A stretch of 64,000 nt of DNA from Paraliobacillus quinghaiensis (GTDB taxonomy: Bacteria; Bacillota; Bacilli; Bacillales; Amphibacillaceae). A model generated the notes under the pieces. The model saw only the letters and a program-made list of their open reading frames with translations, was not told the DNA's origin and made no database searches. Numbering within the stretch: the stretch's first letter is position 1; every line of letters starts with the position of its first letter. The translations under genes and the position numbers were made by a program. The stretch spans positions 55,781 to 119,780 of the forward strand of contig NZ_QJSH01000010.1 of the NCBI RefSeq assembly GCF_003426025.1. The letters run 5' to 3'. Of this stretch, positions 56,095 through 64,000 are shown piece by piece.

Positions 56095-58113
56095 ATGACT
56101 TCAAATAATTATAAGATAAAGAAAATAAGTAATATAGCTATGGATTTAATAGGTAATAGAATTGTATTTTTTATAGGAGCAGGATTTTCAAGAGATTTAA
56201 ATTATCCAGGTTGGGGTGAATTACTAAAGAATATCATAGCTGAACATGGGCTTATGAGAGAATTAAAACAATCTAGTCTGTTTTACTTATTATCTAATGA
56301 TGAACATGAAGACTTTGAAAGTATTAACGACCTGATTATAGACAAACTGATAGGAGTAGACTTTTTAAGGTTAGCGGGGTATGTTGATCTATTATTAAGG
56401 GATAGAAATAAAGATATCCATTCCGAAATTAAAGAGCATATTTATGAGTTTGAGTCAAAAAGAGTAGAAAATGAAGCCCAATATCGTAAATATAGAGAAG
56501 CTTTTAATAAGATTGATAGCTATATTACAGAGATAATCACAACGAATTATGATACAAACATAGAATATTGTCTGGAAAACGTATCAGTAGTTCATAGGAA
56601 CCTAGAGAGCATAAATAACAATAGAGGACAATATGTAAAAGACAATATAAGATTGTATAAGATACATGGATGTATAGAAGATGAAAAAAATGAAATTGTA
56701 ATTACAGAGGAGGATTATCAAAACTTTAATAGTAGTAATAAATACATATTAAATAAAATATACTCAACATTTATGGAGAATAATATAGTTTTTATCGGAT
56801 ACAGTCTAAATGATCCTAATATTAGAAGTCTACTTAGTGAAGTAATTGATGAGATTAAAAGTAATAAATTGCAACAGAAAAAAATCTATTGGATTAACAG
56901 AGATAGAATTAATGAAACAGATAAAAAATTCTATGAAAATACCTACTCTATTCAAATTATTGATCAAACAGAGATTCTTAGTTTTCTCGATGAACTAACT
57001 ATCTTAACAGAAACTAAGTGGAAAGATTTGGAGATGGTTGAAGCTGAATGGGAAAAGGCTGTTGAGGATCTCGTTGATAAAAAAACAAATGATACTACTT
57101 ATACTGATCTGATAAATAAGATTAACTTTTCAGAGAAAAAAGAACAGGTTTTAACAAGTTTGTTTAATAAGTTTACAGTAAGCGAAGGAGAAAGAGATCA
57201 AATAAACAAAGCCTTTTTTAAGTTAATATCACATTTTACGGAAGATGAGTTAAGAGAACATGAATCCAAAATAATCGATATTTTAGCTGTAGAGGGTAAT
57301 CATATATTATATATAATTGAAATTCTTCAAGAAGACGAGAGACTAAAGCAGATATTTATTGATAATAACTACATGAAAAAGTTTTTAGAAACACTTATAT
57401 CTGTATCTAATTCAATAAATGATTTTTATCTTTATAAGCGGTATGCAACTGCGTTATTAGATTTTTATCAATTAAACAACGGTCAGTTATGGGGATTTGA
57501 AGAAGAATTTATTGATGCATTTATCTCCAATTATAGATATTTAACTTATAGCAGAACTCTAGGGTACTCATGGGAAAGTCTGAATGATGTCAAACATAAA
57601 TTAAACGTATTAAGTGTTGATATGATAGAGCAACTATTAGAAAAGTTTTCAAATAATCCCTTTAGAAATAAAATTCAAAAAGAACAAATGAGTGCTTTAT
57701 TAGCTTCACTTGATGAACGTAACCAATGCAAATTAAAATATCGGTATATTATAAGACCTAAGATTGATTTTAAACTTGAAAGGCAGCTATGTGATTATTT
57801 AGAAGAAATTTTAACTGATGAGTTAAACTATGAGGAAAGTTGGGATGAAGAGGGATATGTATTTGAAAAAGATACTAATAAAATAAGTGTCAAATTTTAT
57901 TCGGGATTAGATAAAATTAACTTTATCGTCAATAATCAAATTCATCTAATCAAATACTATGTTGATTGTGATAACGTAAATATGATACTTAAGATAGATC
58001 AAACAAGCATACCAATTGAGGAATCAAAAACTGATAATATCATAAATGCTATAAAAGAAATATTGCAGGAAAATATAGTAAAATGGCTGAGAGAGGATTC
58101 AATAGTAGATTAA
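56095..58113 (+). CDS. SIR2-domain protein, candidate anti-phage NADase
   Basis: ATG 56095 lies 8 nt after GGGAGG. The 672-residue protein begins with a SIR2-like domain: FFIGAGFSRDLNYPGWGELL (GAGxS, about 27-46), IITTNYDTNIEYCL (TNYD, about 147-152), YKIHGCI with the catalytic His (about 188), FIGYSLNDPNIRSLL. The remaining 400 residues are helical and charged, of no family I know. Stand-alone SIR2 proteins with a large C-terminal part (DSR, ThsA-related) kill phage-infected cells by degrading NAD+. That role is inferred from the domain and the accessory setting. It is monocistronic. Confidence 0.8.
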   Translation: MTSNNYKIKKISNIAMDLIGNRIVFFIGAGFSRDLNYPGWGELLKNIIAEHGLMRELKQSSLFYLLSNDEHEDFESINDLIIDKLIGVDFLRLAGYVDLLLRDRNKDIHSEIKEHIYEFESKRVENEAQYRKYREAFNKIDSYITEIITTNYDTNIEYCLENVSVVHRNLESINNNRGQYVKDNIRLYKIHGCIEDEKNEIVITEEDYQNFNSSNKYILNKIYSTFMENNIVFIGYSLNDPNIRSLLSEVIDEIKSNKLQQKKIYWINRDRINETDKKFYENTYSIQIIDQTEILSFLDELTILTETKWKDLEMVEAEWEKAVEDLVDKKTNDTTYTDLINKINFSEKKEQVLTSLFNKFTVSEGERDQINKAFFKLISHFTEDELREHESKIIDILAVEGNHILYIIEILQEDERLKQIFIDNNYMKKFLETLISVSNSINDFYLYKRYATALLDFYQLNNGQLWGFEEEFIDAFISNYRYLTYSRTLGYSWESLNDVKHKLNVLSVDMIEQLLEKFSNNPFRNKIQKEQMSALLASLDERNQCKLKYRYIIRPKIDFKLERQLCDYLEEILTDELNYEESWDEEGYVFEKDTNKISVKFYSGLDKINFIVNNQIHLIKYYVDCDNVNMILKIDQTSIPIEESKTDNIINAIKEILQENIVKWLREDSIVD

Positions 58114-58143
58114 TATTAGTGAGTGTGCACGTTTTATGTTTGG

Positions 58144-58199
58144 TGACCCTCATTCCCCCTTTTTGTCAAATCAAATAGTTTAAGATATTGAGAGGGTCT
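58144..58199 (+). repeat. long inverted repeat after the SIR2 gene
   Basis: GACCCTC (58144-58150) and GAGGGTC (about 58191-58197) can pair across a 40-nt AT-rich loop. There is no T-tract at the right place, so its use as a terminator is doubtful. Confidence 0.35.
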
Positions 58200-58391
58200 T
58201 GTGGGGAGTGTTTGTCACTTCCTGGATTTATAGTATGTCGTGATGAATATAAAATTTTAGGAGTGGCTTCTGACTATAGCGAGATTGGAATTCAAAATAA
58301 ACATAAACGGCAAATTTTAACCATCAGCGTATGTGATAAAAAACGTTTGTCTTTAGGTTCCTCTCGAAGCAAACAGTCCAGAGTTTCATAA
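58188..58391 (+). CDS. doubtful 67-residue frame
   Basis: TTG-initiated frame (MRGSCGECLSLPGFIVCRDE and on) without a clear ribosome binding site. No family recognised. The mid part KRQILTISV slightly recalls KRHILTVTV in the broken gene at 62025. It may be the stub of a decayed gene. Confidence 0.2.
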   Translation: MRGSCGECLSLPGFIVCRDEYKILGVASDYSEIGIQNKHKRQILTISVCDKKRLSLGSSRSKQSRVS

Positions 58392-58421
58392 AAAATACAG
58401 TAACATGAAAGGAATGATTGT

Positions 58422-58964
58422 ATGAAAATGGGTTTTATAAGTGATACGCATGGAGGTTATGATGATTTAGTACAAGCTCTTAATCTGCTTGAAGGTTGTG
58501 AGCAAATTTGTCACATCGGGGATGTTCTTTATCATGGGCCAAGAAATGACATTCCAGAAACGTACGATCCTAAAAAGATAATTGAAGTTCTTAAGGGACG
58601 GGAAGATATTGTCTATGTCCGTGGAAATTGTGATGCGGATGTTGACGAGATGGTCTTAGGGCAAGATCTTTCTAATAAATCGAGGGTAGTTTCCTTTGAC
58701 AACTTTAAATTTTATCTTGTACATGGATATGAAGAGACGGAAGATGAGCGAATTCAGGAAGCAAAAAAACTTGGTTGTCATGTTGTTGTTTCCGGCCACA
58801 CACATGTTAAAGTACTCAAAGAAAAGGACGGGATTATCGTATTAAATCCTGGAAGTACAACCATTCCTAAAGATGGGTCAAGGTCCATTGCGTTATATGA
58901 GAATGGACAAATTGAACTTTGGGATTTGGAAAGCCAAGCTGTAATCGATTGTATAAAGTTGTAG
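58422..58964 (+). CDS. yfcE: YfcE-like metallophosphoesterase
   Basis: AAAGGAATG precedes the ATG. The 180-residue calcineurin-like phosphoesterase has all five blocks: ISDTHGG (residues 6-12), HIGDVLYHGP, VRGNCDAD, VHGYE and VSGHTHV, with the two-metal ligands Asp, His, Asp, Asn, His, His, His. Family members hydrolyse small phosphodiesters in vitro; the natural substrate is not known. SIR2 enzymes and phosphoesterases are both common in accessory islands, but nothing shows a functional link. Confidence 0.9.
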   Translation: MKMGFISDTHGGYDDLVQALNLLEGCEQICHIGDVLYHGPRNDIPETYDPKKIIEVLKGREDIVYVRGNCDADVDEMVLGQDLSNKSRVVSFDNFKFYLVHGYEETEDERIQEAKKLGCHVVVSGHTHVKVLKEKDGIIVLNPGSTTIPKDGSRSIALYENGQIELWDLESQAVIDCIKL

Positions 58965-59060
58965 GTGTGATGCGGCGTAGGACAAATACCAGGGGGCTTA
59001 TGCTAAGCTTTATATAAACATCTTAAACATCAACTAGTAGCTCTATTATGGAAGAACATT

Positions 59061-59104
59061 ATAACTGTAGCTGTGTTCACGTTTTTTAACGGCTACAGTT
59101 ATAG
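59061..59104 (-). terminator. hairpin at the 3' end of the gene at 59099
   Basis: ATAACTGTAGC (59061-59071) and GCTACAGTTAT (about 59091-59101) form an exact 11-bp stem with a T/A-rich loop. It overlaps the stop codon region of the minus-strand gene. Confidence 0.5.
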
Positions 59105-59554
59105 ACTATTGTGGTGATTAACAGCTAATTTGTTTAACTCTAATAGCAAAATTAAATTTCTTTTTCCGTGTTGAAATGCTTCTTCTGTTATGATTTCAAA
59201 GTGTTTTAAATAGTTTAGGTAAGAATTGATATTTCGTGCTGTGTCAGAATCTATGTTATGAAGATTATTAATTTTATTAACGTTATTTAAATTACTAGTA
59301 AATTCAAAATCATACAAGTTAAGTTGTTGATCTTTTAATAGTTCTTGAGCATATTGTTCAATATCTTTTCTGCGTACTTGATACATCCTTTTTTTATATT
59401 TTTTTCCACCAAAAGCACCATGTTTAGCCTTCTCTAAAATTTTATTGTAGTATGTTTTGTCATCTTTATCTACAATTCTAAGCATTCGTCTAACAATATC
59501 ATTAGCTTCAGGAATGGTTACATATCCTGGATCTGTCTTGTATTTCCTGACCAT
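59099..59554 (-). CDS. 151-residue protein of unknown function, possible DNA-binding
   Basis: ATG 59554 lies behind GAGGGGTG; a GTG at 59563 overlaps that site. The N-terminal 75 residues are basic and start VRKYKTDPGYVTIPEANDIVRRML, which looks like an excisionase or HTH-type DNA-reading domain followed by a basic hinge (GGKKYKKRMYQVRRKDIEQYAQELL). The C-terminal half is Asn-rich and helical. Small regulators of plasmids and integrative elements look like this. No firm family call. Confidence 0.5.
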   Translation of the reverse strand: MVRKYKTDPGYVTIPEANDIVRRMLRIVDKDDKTYYNKILEKAKHGAFGGKKYKKRMYQVRRKDIEQYAQELLKDQQLNLYDFEFTSNLNNVNKINNLHNIDSDTARNINSYLNYLKHFEIITEEAFQHGKRNLILLLELNKLAVNHHNSL

Positions 59555-59624
59555 ATTTCTCACCCCTCTCGATTATCAATAACTACCTTAAATATATTTT
59601 CTTATTATAATTATTACTTATTAT

Positions 59625-59700
59625 CGGGGGCATTAAGCATCCCCTCTGTCAAGCAGACACTTTGATGTATTTATCCATGAAAAGAGGATGAGAATTTTAT
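59625..59700 (+). repeat. hairpin-rich repeated element, copy 2
   Basis: Aligns with 55740-55812: GGGGGCATTAAGCATCCCC as hairpin 1, TGTC-AAGCA-GACA-type hairpin 2, then TTTGATGTATTTATCC and AAAAGAGGATGAGAATTTTA. Loops differ while stems persist. Copies are 3885 bp apart in the same direction. Confidence 0.6.
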
Positions 59701-59762
59701 TTTTGATTAAGCTAGTGAGAGTGAAACAACTGTGAAACATAAGTCCCAAACTAGGAAAGAAA

Positions 59763-59793
59763 AAACCGCCTATGAATAAAGGCGGTTTGATAC
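59763..59793 (-). terminator. terminator of the broken membrane-protein gene
   Basis: AAACCGCC/GGCGGTTT stem; on the minus strand it is followed by TTTTTTCTTTCC. Confidence 0.8.
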
Positions 59794-59824
59794 TTGTTTT
59801 AAGGCACGATCAAATTCGTAAAGT

Positions 59825-60610
59825 TCATTCATCGTCACTTAATTTTTTGTTTAGTTTTTTCTCATACGCTTTGGCATCAAGAATATCTAATCTTTCTTTT
59901 GTTTTATTCCATGCTGCACCAAAGACGCCAATTAATAGGATGATTCCAATTATAGCTCCTGCCGGTGGGAAGATGATAGTAACTATTCCAGAGATAATTG
60001 CTGCTAAAAGTAAATAACCAATAAAATATAGCAAATCCCACCATGCGTTGATCATTCCCAACTGTAACAAATAGGAGTGTTGTTCGGTTAGGTTGATAAA
60101 TATCGCCCTTAAATTCCGAAATAAACTCATCGATTATTCCTGAGTACCTCTCTGAATTAGTGAATTTTACATTTATACGTCCCAGAGTATCTCCATAAAA
60201 GTATTCAAGATCTGCCTTTCCGACGTAATTAGAGTAATTTTCTATATCCGCATAAAAATCATAGATATGTGTATCACCTCCTATATTATCAGGTTCACCA
60301 ATCTGTGAAATTACATCGCTTTTTTCAAGGACGACAACTTCTAAACCCAGGACTTTTATGTATGTTTTTATTGGTATCATAGTTTATTAGGTTTGAATTT
60401 TCATAACTATAGGTAACCTGCTTGTCATCTTCAATAGATTCGTCTTGTAACTCCTGGATGGGAGCGGTTTTAGTATTGATTGAATTATTTTCTTTTGTTT
60501 CGTTGGAATATGTTTTTTTTATTTCCGTGGAATCACTATTATCTACACTTCCTACTTCAATATCCTCGTTTACATTCTCTTCAATTGTTTCCGCGCACCT
60601 CGGTCCAATT
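59825..60610 (-). pseudogene. frameshifted membrane/lipoprotein-like gene in three pieces
   Basis: Three minus-strand frames line up into one protein. Piece 1 (about 60600 to 60365): an acidic Asn/Glu/Thr-rich linker with no start or signal peptide left. Piece 2 (60380 to about 60045): VLEKSDVISQIGEPDNIGGD followed by a soluble domain ending FISEFKGDIYQPNRTT. Piece 3 (about 60056 to 59825): two membrane helices (YFIGYLLLAAIISGIVTII, GAIIGIILLIGVFGAAW) and a basic tail. At least two frame changes separate them, so the gene is dead or the sequence has errors. The gene would have been a surface-exposed membrane protein. Confidence 0.65.
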
Positions 60611-60639
60611 TAAACGAATTAGAACTGAGTATCTTGAAT

Positions 60640-60869
60640 TCAGTCTATTTTTATGCCCACCTTACATCGTTTATTTATTCTATTTAAATTAATACTAAAA
60701 CTGTATTTTGGTGTTATCGGTAGTTCCTAAACCTCTATTTCTTCCCTAACAAAATTGCAAATTACTCACACCATACCTTTTAATTTATAAATTTTGAGAT
60801 TTTGACTTTGAATTGACTTTCGACTAATTTATACCTATCTAACTTCCTTAAAGAAAAGATAGGAGTTGA
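60640..60869. other. AT-rich gap, nothing recognised
   Basis: No frame, hairpin or repeat stands out between the broken membrane-protein gene and the yifB fragment. Confidence 0.4.
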
Positions 60870-61022
60870 ATGGCGACAGTTATTTCTAGTATTGGCTTAA
60901 AAGGGATGGAAGGTTATCGTGTGCAAGAGGAGGTGTAGCTCCTTCCTAGTTTGGAAAGAGTAAGTATTGTTGAGCTTCCTGATGTATGTGTAAAGATATC
61001 CAAAGACAGGGTGAAATTATAA
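60870..61022 (+). pseudogene. 5' fragment of a YifB/ComM-type ATPase gene with an internal stop
   Basis: AGGAG precedes ATG 60870. In a single frame it reads ATVISSIGLKGMEGYRVQEE, then V and TAG (60936-60938), then LLPSLERVSIVELPDVCVKI and SKDRVKL before a TAA. This is the N-terminus of YifB/ComM Mg-chelatase-like proteins (GLEGY...V.V...GLP...VGLPD..VKESKDRV). The remaining about 450 codons are missing. It is a clear relic of gene decay. Confidence 0.8.
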
Positions 61023-61140
61023 AGGCAGAAACCATGGGAACACGGGCTTAAATGGATGATTGTGGACCGGTAGAACTATCCCTCTGGCCTCCTTGAGTAG
61101 GTAGTCTTTTTGAAATTAATATGTTATTATTAAACTAGAG

Positions 61141-61170
61141 AACCAAGAAACAAAGAAACCAAGAAACAAA
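61141..61170 (+). promoter_or_regulatory. two 14-bp direct repeats, probable operator of the toxin-antitoxin operon
   Basis: AACCAAGAAACAAA occurs at 61141-61154 and again at 61157-61170 (16-bp spacing), 39 bp before the antitoxin start. Antitoxins of this kind usually bind repeats in their own promoter. Confidence 0.5.
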
Positions 61171-61208
61171 TTAATTTGGTATATTATACGAAGGAGAGGA
61201 CATAACTT

Positions 61209-61595
61209 ATGGTAATGACACAAAAAGAAGTGGAGAGAGTTGCCATGCCAAATCGTCCCAGAAAGGTTAAACGAATTGCTGTTTCAAGTAAAAGGCAGAT
61301 TAGCATTCCTAAAGAATTTTATGACCATTTAAACATTGGGGAAGAAGTTAGTGTAGAACTATATGGAAATCATTTAATTCTAAAGCCAATAAGTGAAACC
61401 TTTGATGATTTCTCCGAGGATATCTTAGGAGACCTTATAAGGGAAGGTTATCAAGGGGAAGAATTGATGGTAGAATTTAAACATCGTAAATCTCAAATAG
61501 GAAATGCTGTTGATCAGCTGGTAGCTGAGACTAAATTTTCAGGAGAAAAAACAACGATTGACGATTTATTTGGAGAAGACGATAATGAATTATGA
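61209..61595 (+). CDS. AbrB/SpoVT-type antitoxin
   Basis: AAGGAGAGG lies about 9 nt before ATG 61209. The 128-residue protein has a swapped-hairpin AbrB DNA-binding domain (VKRIAVSSKRQISIPKEFYDHLNIGEEVSVELYGNHLILKPI, about 19-60) and a helical C-terminal part ending DDLFGEDDNEL that would wrap the toxin. It overlaps the toxin gene by 11 bp. It is longer than most AbrB antitoxins (about 80). A 42-bp fragment of a related gene is at 54013. Confidence 0.85.
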   Translation: MVMTQKEVERVAMPNRPRKVKRIAVSSKRQISIPKEFYDHLNIGEEVSVELYGNHLILKPISETFDDFSEDILGDLIREGYQGEELMVEFKHRKSQIGNAVDQLVAETKFSGEKTTIDDLFGEDDNEL

Positions 61596-61905
61596 TTTAA
61601 TCACTTCCTCTGCAACAAAAAAGTTTATAAAAAAAATGAAGGATAAGCCTTTAAAAGAAAAATTTAAATCTGCTTTTAAAGAAATCCAGCTAGACCCTTT
61701 TTATGTAGGTGAACCTAAAAAAGGTGATCTGGCTGGAATATATGGTTATGACATAAAACATAACGGCACTTCTTATGAAGTAGCTTATGCTATTGAAGAA
61801 GATGAAAATGGGAATGTTGTACTTGTTATCCTTGCTGGAACAAGAGAACAGTTTTATGAAGAATTAAAAAGGTATATTAAAGGTTCAAAAATACATAAAA
61901 AATAA
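61585..61905 (+). CDS. RelE/ParE-superfamily toxin
   Basis: GGAGAAG precedes ATG 61585, inside the end of the antitoxin gene. The 106-residue protein has the RelE fold order: SSATKKFIKKMKD, LKEKFKSAFKEIQLDPFYVGEPKKGDLAGIYGYDI, YEVAYAIEEDENGNVVLVILAGTREQFYEEL. The basic helix and the central beta-sheet residues suggest ribosome-dependent mRNA cleavage or gyrase inhibition; the motifs fit RelE/YoeB better than ParE. Paired with the AbrB-type antitoxin as one operon. Confidence 0.85.
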   Translation: MNYDLITSSATKKFIKKMKDKPLKEKFKSAFKEIQLDPFYVGEPKKGDLAGIYGYDIKHNGTSYEVAYAIEEDENGNVVLVILAGTREQFYEELKRYIKGSKIHKK

Positions 61906-62450
61906 CAATAGAGATTCCTTGTAATTGAATCAGTTATATTAATATTAGTTTCTGTCTTTAGAGCTGGTTTTCAAAAAAACATAACAAGCAGTACTGTCTT
62001 AGGAGGGTGCGGACAGTCTGGGGAAGCAATTTGAAATGATACAAAAGATCATTGATGAGGATAAAGTTTTTAAAGCCCAATTTAAAGTGAATAGTTCATT
62101 AACATACACATTAATGAGACCAACAAGACAGAAATGCTTATAGAATTCCAATTAGTTTTAAATGTGTGAACGGAAAACGTCATATTCTAACTGTCACCGT
62201 AACTCGAGAAAACGCACCTGTATCGCAAATGTCAAATAGACTAGTTGCCAGTCAAGATAACTTAAACAGAATGGAAGAGTTTAAGAAGAAACTAAAGGAA
62301 CGAGATTGGCATTCACCATAAGTATTGGGTATTAGGGTAATGAAATTATTTGAATGCGTATGAATATAAGGGTATATTTTAAACTATACTATAAATAAGC
62401 AATGAAGGGGAAGAATGCAGATGCTGACTGTGAATTAGGGGGTTCAAAAA
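61906..62450. other. gene-poor stretch containing a broken gene
   Basis: Between the toxin gene and 62451 the only coding trace is the frameshifted gene at 62025-62321. No RNA motif recognised. Confidence 0.4.
62025..62321 (+). pseudogene. frameshifted gene of unknown function
   Basis: Frame 1 reads GKQFEMIQKIIDEDKVFKAQ up to TLMRPTRQKC (about 62025-62137). A one-base change later the sense continues YRIPISFKCVNGKRHILTVT and ends RMEEFKKKLKERDWHSP at 62321. Joining the two gives a plausible 98-residue protein of unknown family. It is broken as given, or the sequence has a one-base error. Confidence 0.5.
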
Positions 62451-62672
62451 ATGGAAAAAGGATCTACCATTTATAAAAAAGACCTTTATTGGCAAGTTGC
62501 AGGCCAGGAGTATGTTCTTCGCAGTGTCCCTTTTTTTCAAGCTGATTATGACGAAGAAGAAATTATAGATTTTGATGTATCCATCAGGGTAACTGCATTA
62601 CGTGACTTAATGTTTGAAGACGAACTGCCACATGATATAAATTATGAAACCTATTCAGATATTGAATTTTAG
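62451..62672 (+). CDS. 73-residue acidic protein of unknown function
   Basis: ATG after AGGGGG. The product (MEKGSTIYKKDLYWQVAGQE, VPFFQADYDEEEIIDFDVSI and on) is strongly acidic in its second half. No family recognised. Small acidic proteins beside mobile or defence genes may be antitoxins, immunity proteins or anti-defence proteins, but nothing shows which. A CoiA-like gene follows 200 bp downstream. Confidence 0.55.
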   Translation: MEKGSTIYKKDLYWQVAGQEYVLRSVPFFQADYDEEEIIDFDVSIRVTALRDLMFEDELPHDINYETYSDIEF

Positions 62673-62866
62673 TTAATAGGCTAACGTTTGGGTAGTGTGA
62701 AAAAGACTAGAAAAGAATATGTGATGAATGAGATGCACTTCCTTTATGAGGGAGTGGATCTTTTTTTTGTGTGCATTCTTGTTAAAAAGAAACCTAATAG
62801 GGATTTTATGGTAGTATAAGAGTGTATAGTAAGTATTACAATCTTACAAATTAAATTTGAAGGGAT
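62673..62866 (+). other. gap with a weak terminator-like hairpin
   Basis: GATGCACTTCCTTTATGAGGGAGTGGATC followed by a T-tract (62739-62768) could end the transcript of the 73-residue gene: CACTTCC/GGGAGTG pair. Confidence 0.35.
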
Positions 62867-63916
62867 GTGTATTACTTGGATGCTGCCTACCTACATAATT
62901 CTGTTTTTAACATCGAACAGAAAAGAAGAGAGATTGAACAACAAAATAAAAGTTTTAGCCGGTCTGAAGTCAAACGTTGGTTTGAAGTTAATTACCGTGC
63001 TTTTTCAAAGAAGAATGCATTTACTTGTTTATGCTGCAATAAACCATTAATTATGAATTTAACTATAGAGGAAGGAAGACCTTTTTACTTTCGGCACAAT
63101 GATGAAAGTGAATGTTCTTATTCCACAAACACAAGGACTTATGAAAAGTATGTTTCAAAGCTTGAGAATAAACCAAAAAAAGATAGCGGCCTCACCATTT
63201 TCAGAGAAATATTACAAGGTGAATTGAAGCCTTACAATATAGAGATTGAGAGAGGTTACCATTTCAAAAAGAAACTCTTTTTTATTCCGGACTTCATTAT
63301 TAACTTCCCTGACTCTGAGAAACGCTGGGTGATTGATTATTTTACAGCAATTAATAAGGATTCAAGGTCTGGGAATTATGCTAGGCATTTAGCTAAACGA
63401 ATGAAAACTTATGAAGCGGAAGGGTTTAAATCTTTTTCATTCGTGGACCATAGTTGGATTTCTTTAATAGAAGAAACAAATATAGGAACGCTACTTGAAG
63501 CTGAAAACTATGTAACTAGTAAATCACATGAAGATAATCTATGGGATGATTTTCTAAAGGAAAACGTTGAAGGTGACTTATTAGACTTTTTTATAAAAGA
63601 TACAAAAGCAACCATAAGAGAGTTTAATACTAGAAGCATTGCGTATGTAGATATATCTAACCGTCTTTGCACTGTTCTACGCTTCATTCCAATAGTACAA
63701 AATGTTCGGAACATAACTTATTATAGATTGTCATCCTCTGAAATTCCCTTGGCTAAAGCATTAGTAATGAATGACGAGAAAAATCATTTTGTGCTTTCAA
63801 TAGAGAATGAGGATGAAAAGAGAACCCTTTTTTTGAAAGCACTAATTGAAAAGAAACAACAATCTGAGTTAGGTGTATTTGATAAATTAGATTTGAGCCA
63901 CTTTTCAATAGTTTGA
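62867..63916 (+). CDS. CoiA-like competence/nuclease family protein
   Basis: GTG 62867 or TTG 62876 after GAAGGGA; the second has better spacing. The 349-residue protein has a zinc-knuckle-like segment TCLCCNKPLIM...RPFYFRHNDESECSYS (about 52-86) as at the N-terminus of CoiA. A nuclease-like core follows (TRTYEKYVSKLE, then FFIPDFIINF and WVIDYFT, which would hold the Asp...Asp/Glu-x-x residues of a PD-(D/E)xK fold). CoiA works in natural transformation before recombination. Similarity beyond these motifs is weak, so another restriction-like nuclease is possible. Nothing further is seen to the right edge. Confidence 0.5.
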   Translation: MYYLDAAYLHNSVFNIEQKRREIEQQNKSFSRSEVKRWFEVNYRAFSKKNAFTCLCCNKPLIMNLTIEEGRPFYFRHNDESECSYSTNTRTYEKYVSKLENKPKKDSGLTIFREILQGELKPYNIEIERGYHFKKKLFFIPDFIINFPDSEKRWVIDYFTAINKDSRSGNYARHLAKRMKTYEAEGFKSFSFVDHSWISLIEETNIGTLLEAENYVTSKSHEDNLWDDFLKENVEGDLLDFFIKDTKATIREFNTRSIAYVDISNRLCTVLRFIPIVQNVRNITYYRLSSSEIPLAKALVMNDEKNHFVLSIENEDEKRTLFLKALIEKKQQSELGVFDKLDLSHFSIV

Positions 63917-64000
63917 TCACATGAAAAATGAGCCACACAATTTCCAATTTTACAATCCTCTCTTATGATAGAAAGTGACCAAACTATCTATTCAAGAGAG

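Overview
The window is low-GC DNA from a Gram-positive bacterium, most likely a Bacillaceae member of the Virgibacillus/Oceanobacillus/Gracilibacillus kind (an inference). Supporting signs are strong AGGAGG-type ribosome binding sites, frequent TTG and GTG starts, TagO, an LCP ligase, a ComK-family regulator, a DUF1540 protein, a tyrosine kinase/phosphatase capsule switch, and ECF-sigma-type promoters (TGTAAC/CGTCTA).

Layout. 1-7000: cell-surface genes: a polysaccharide pyruvyl transferase cut by the left edge, a secreted SH3-repeat M14 carboxypeptidase, a lipoprotein, tagO and an LCP ligase. 7200-20500: mostly housekeeping: a 47-residue protein, ugd, an MFS exporter (with a decayed copy of its 3' end on the other side of ugd), a NERD nuclease flanked by inverted arrays of a 20-bp repeat, CorA, PilZ, nrdDG behind tandem NrdR-like boxes, a DUF1540 gene, two zinc-ribbon membrane proteins, and an EAL phosphodiesterase behind a c-di-GMP-I riboswitch with a terminator. 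20880-48342: a 27-kb extracellular polysaccharide locus on the + strand. It begins with the BY-kinase activator, the BY-kinase and two tandem PHP phosphatases, one of which has lost its metal ligands. GalU and an EpsC-type dehydratase follow, then a structured leader RNA, an orphan prepilin and a 0.9-kb non-coding stretch built on a 232-bp tandem repeat. The rest is the assembly operon: priming transferase, epimerase, glycosyltransferases, Wzy, a complete pseudaminic acid set (pseB, C, F, G-H fusion, I), an acetyltransferase, Wzx, and rmlACDB for dTDP-rhamnose. Together these point to a Wzx/Wzy-dependent acidic polysaccharide containing pseudaminic acid and rhamnose, controlled by tyrosine phosphorylation and probably by RNA-level antitermination.

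48500-64000: an accessory region with many remnants. It holds an IS21-type IstA without IstB, scraps of phage replication genes including a perfect 19-bp palindrome, an excisionase-like HTH, an XRE-comK operon, an acyl-CoA dehydrogenase-like gene behind a probable attenuator, two tiny genes, a sigma-70 factor and a single-gene SIR2-domain protein (candidate anti-phage NADase). It continues with a YfcE-like phosphoesterase, a frameshifted membrane protein, a yifB/comM fragment, an AbrB-RelE/ParE toxin-antitoxin pair and a CoiA-like protein. Two copies of a hairpin-rich element flank the SIR2 segment. No rRNA, tRNA or CRISPR array was recognised.
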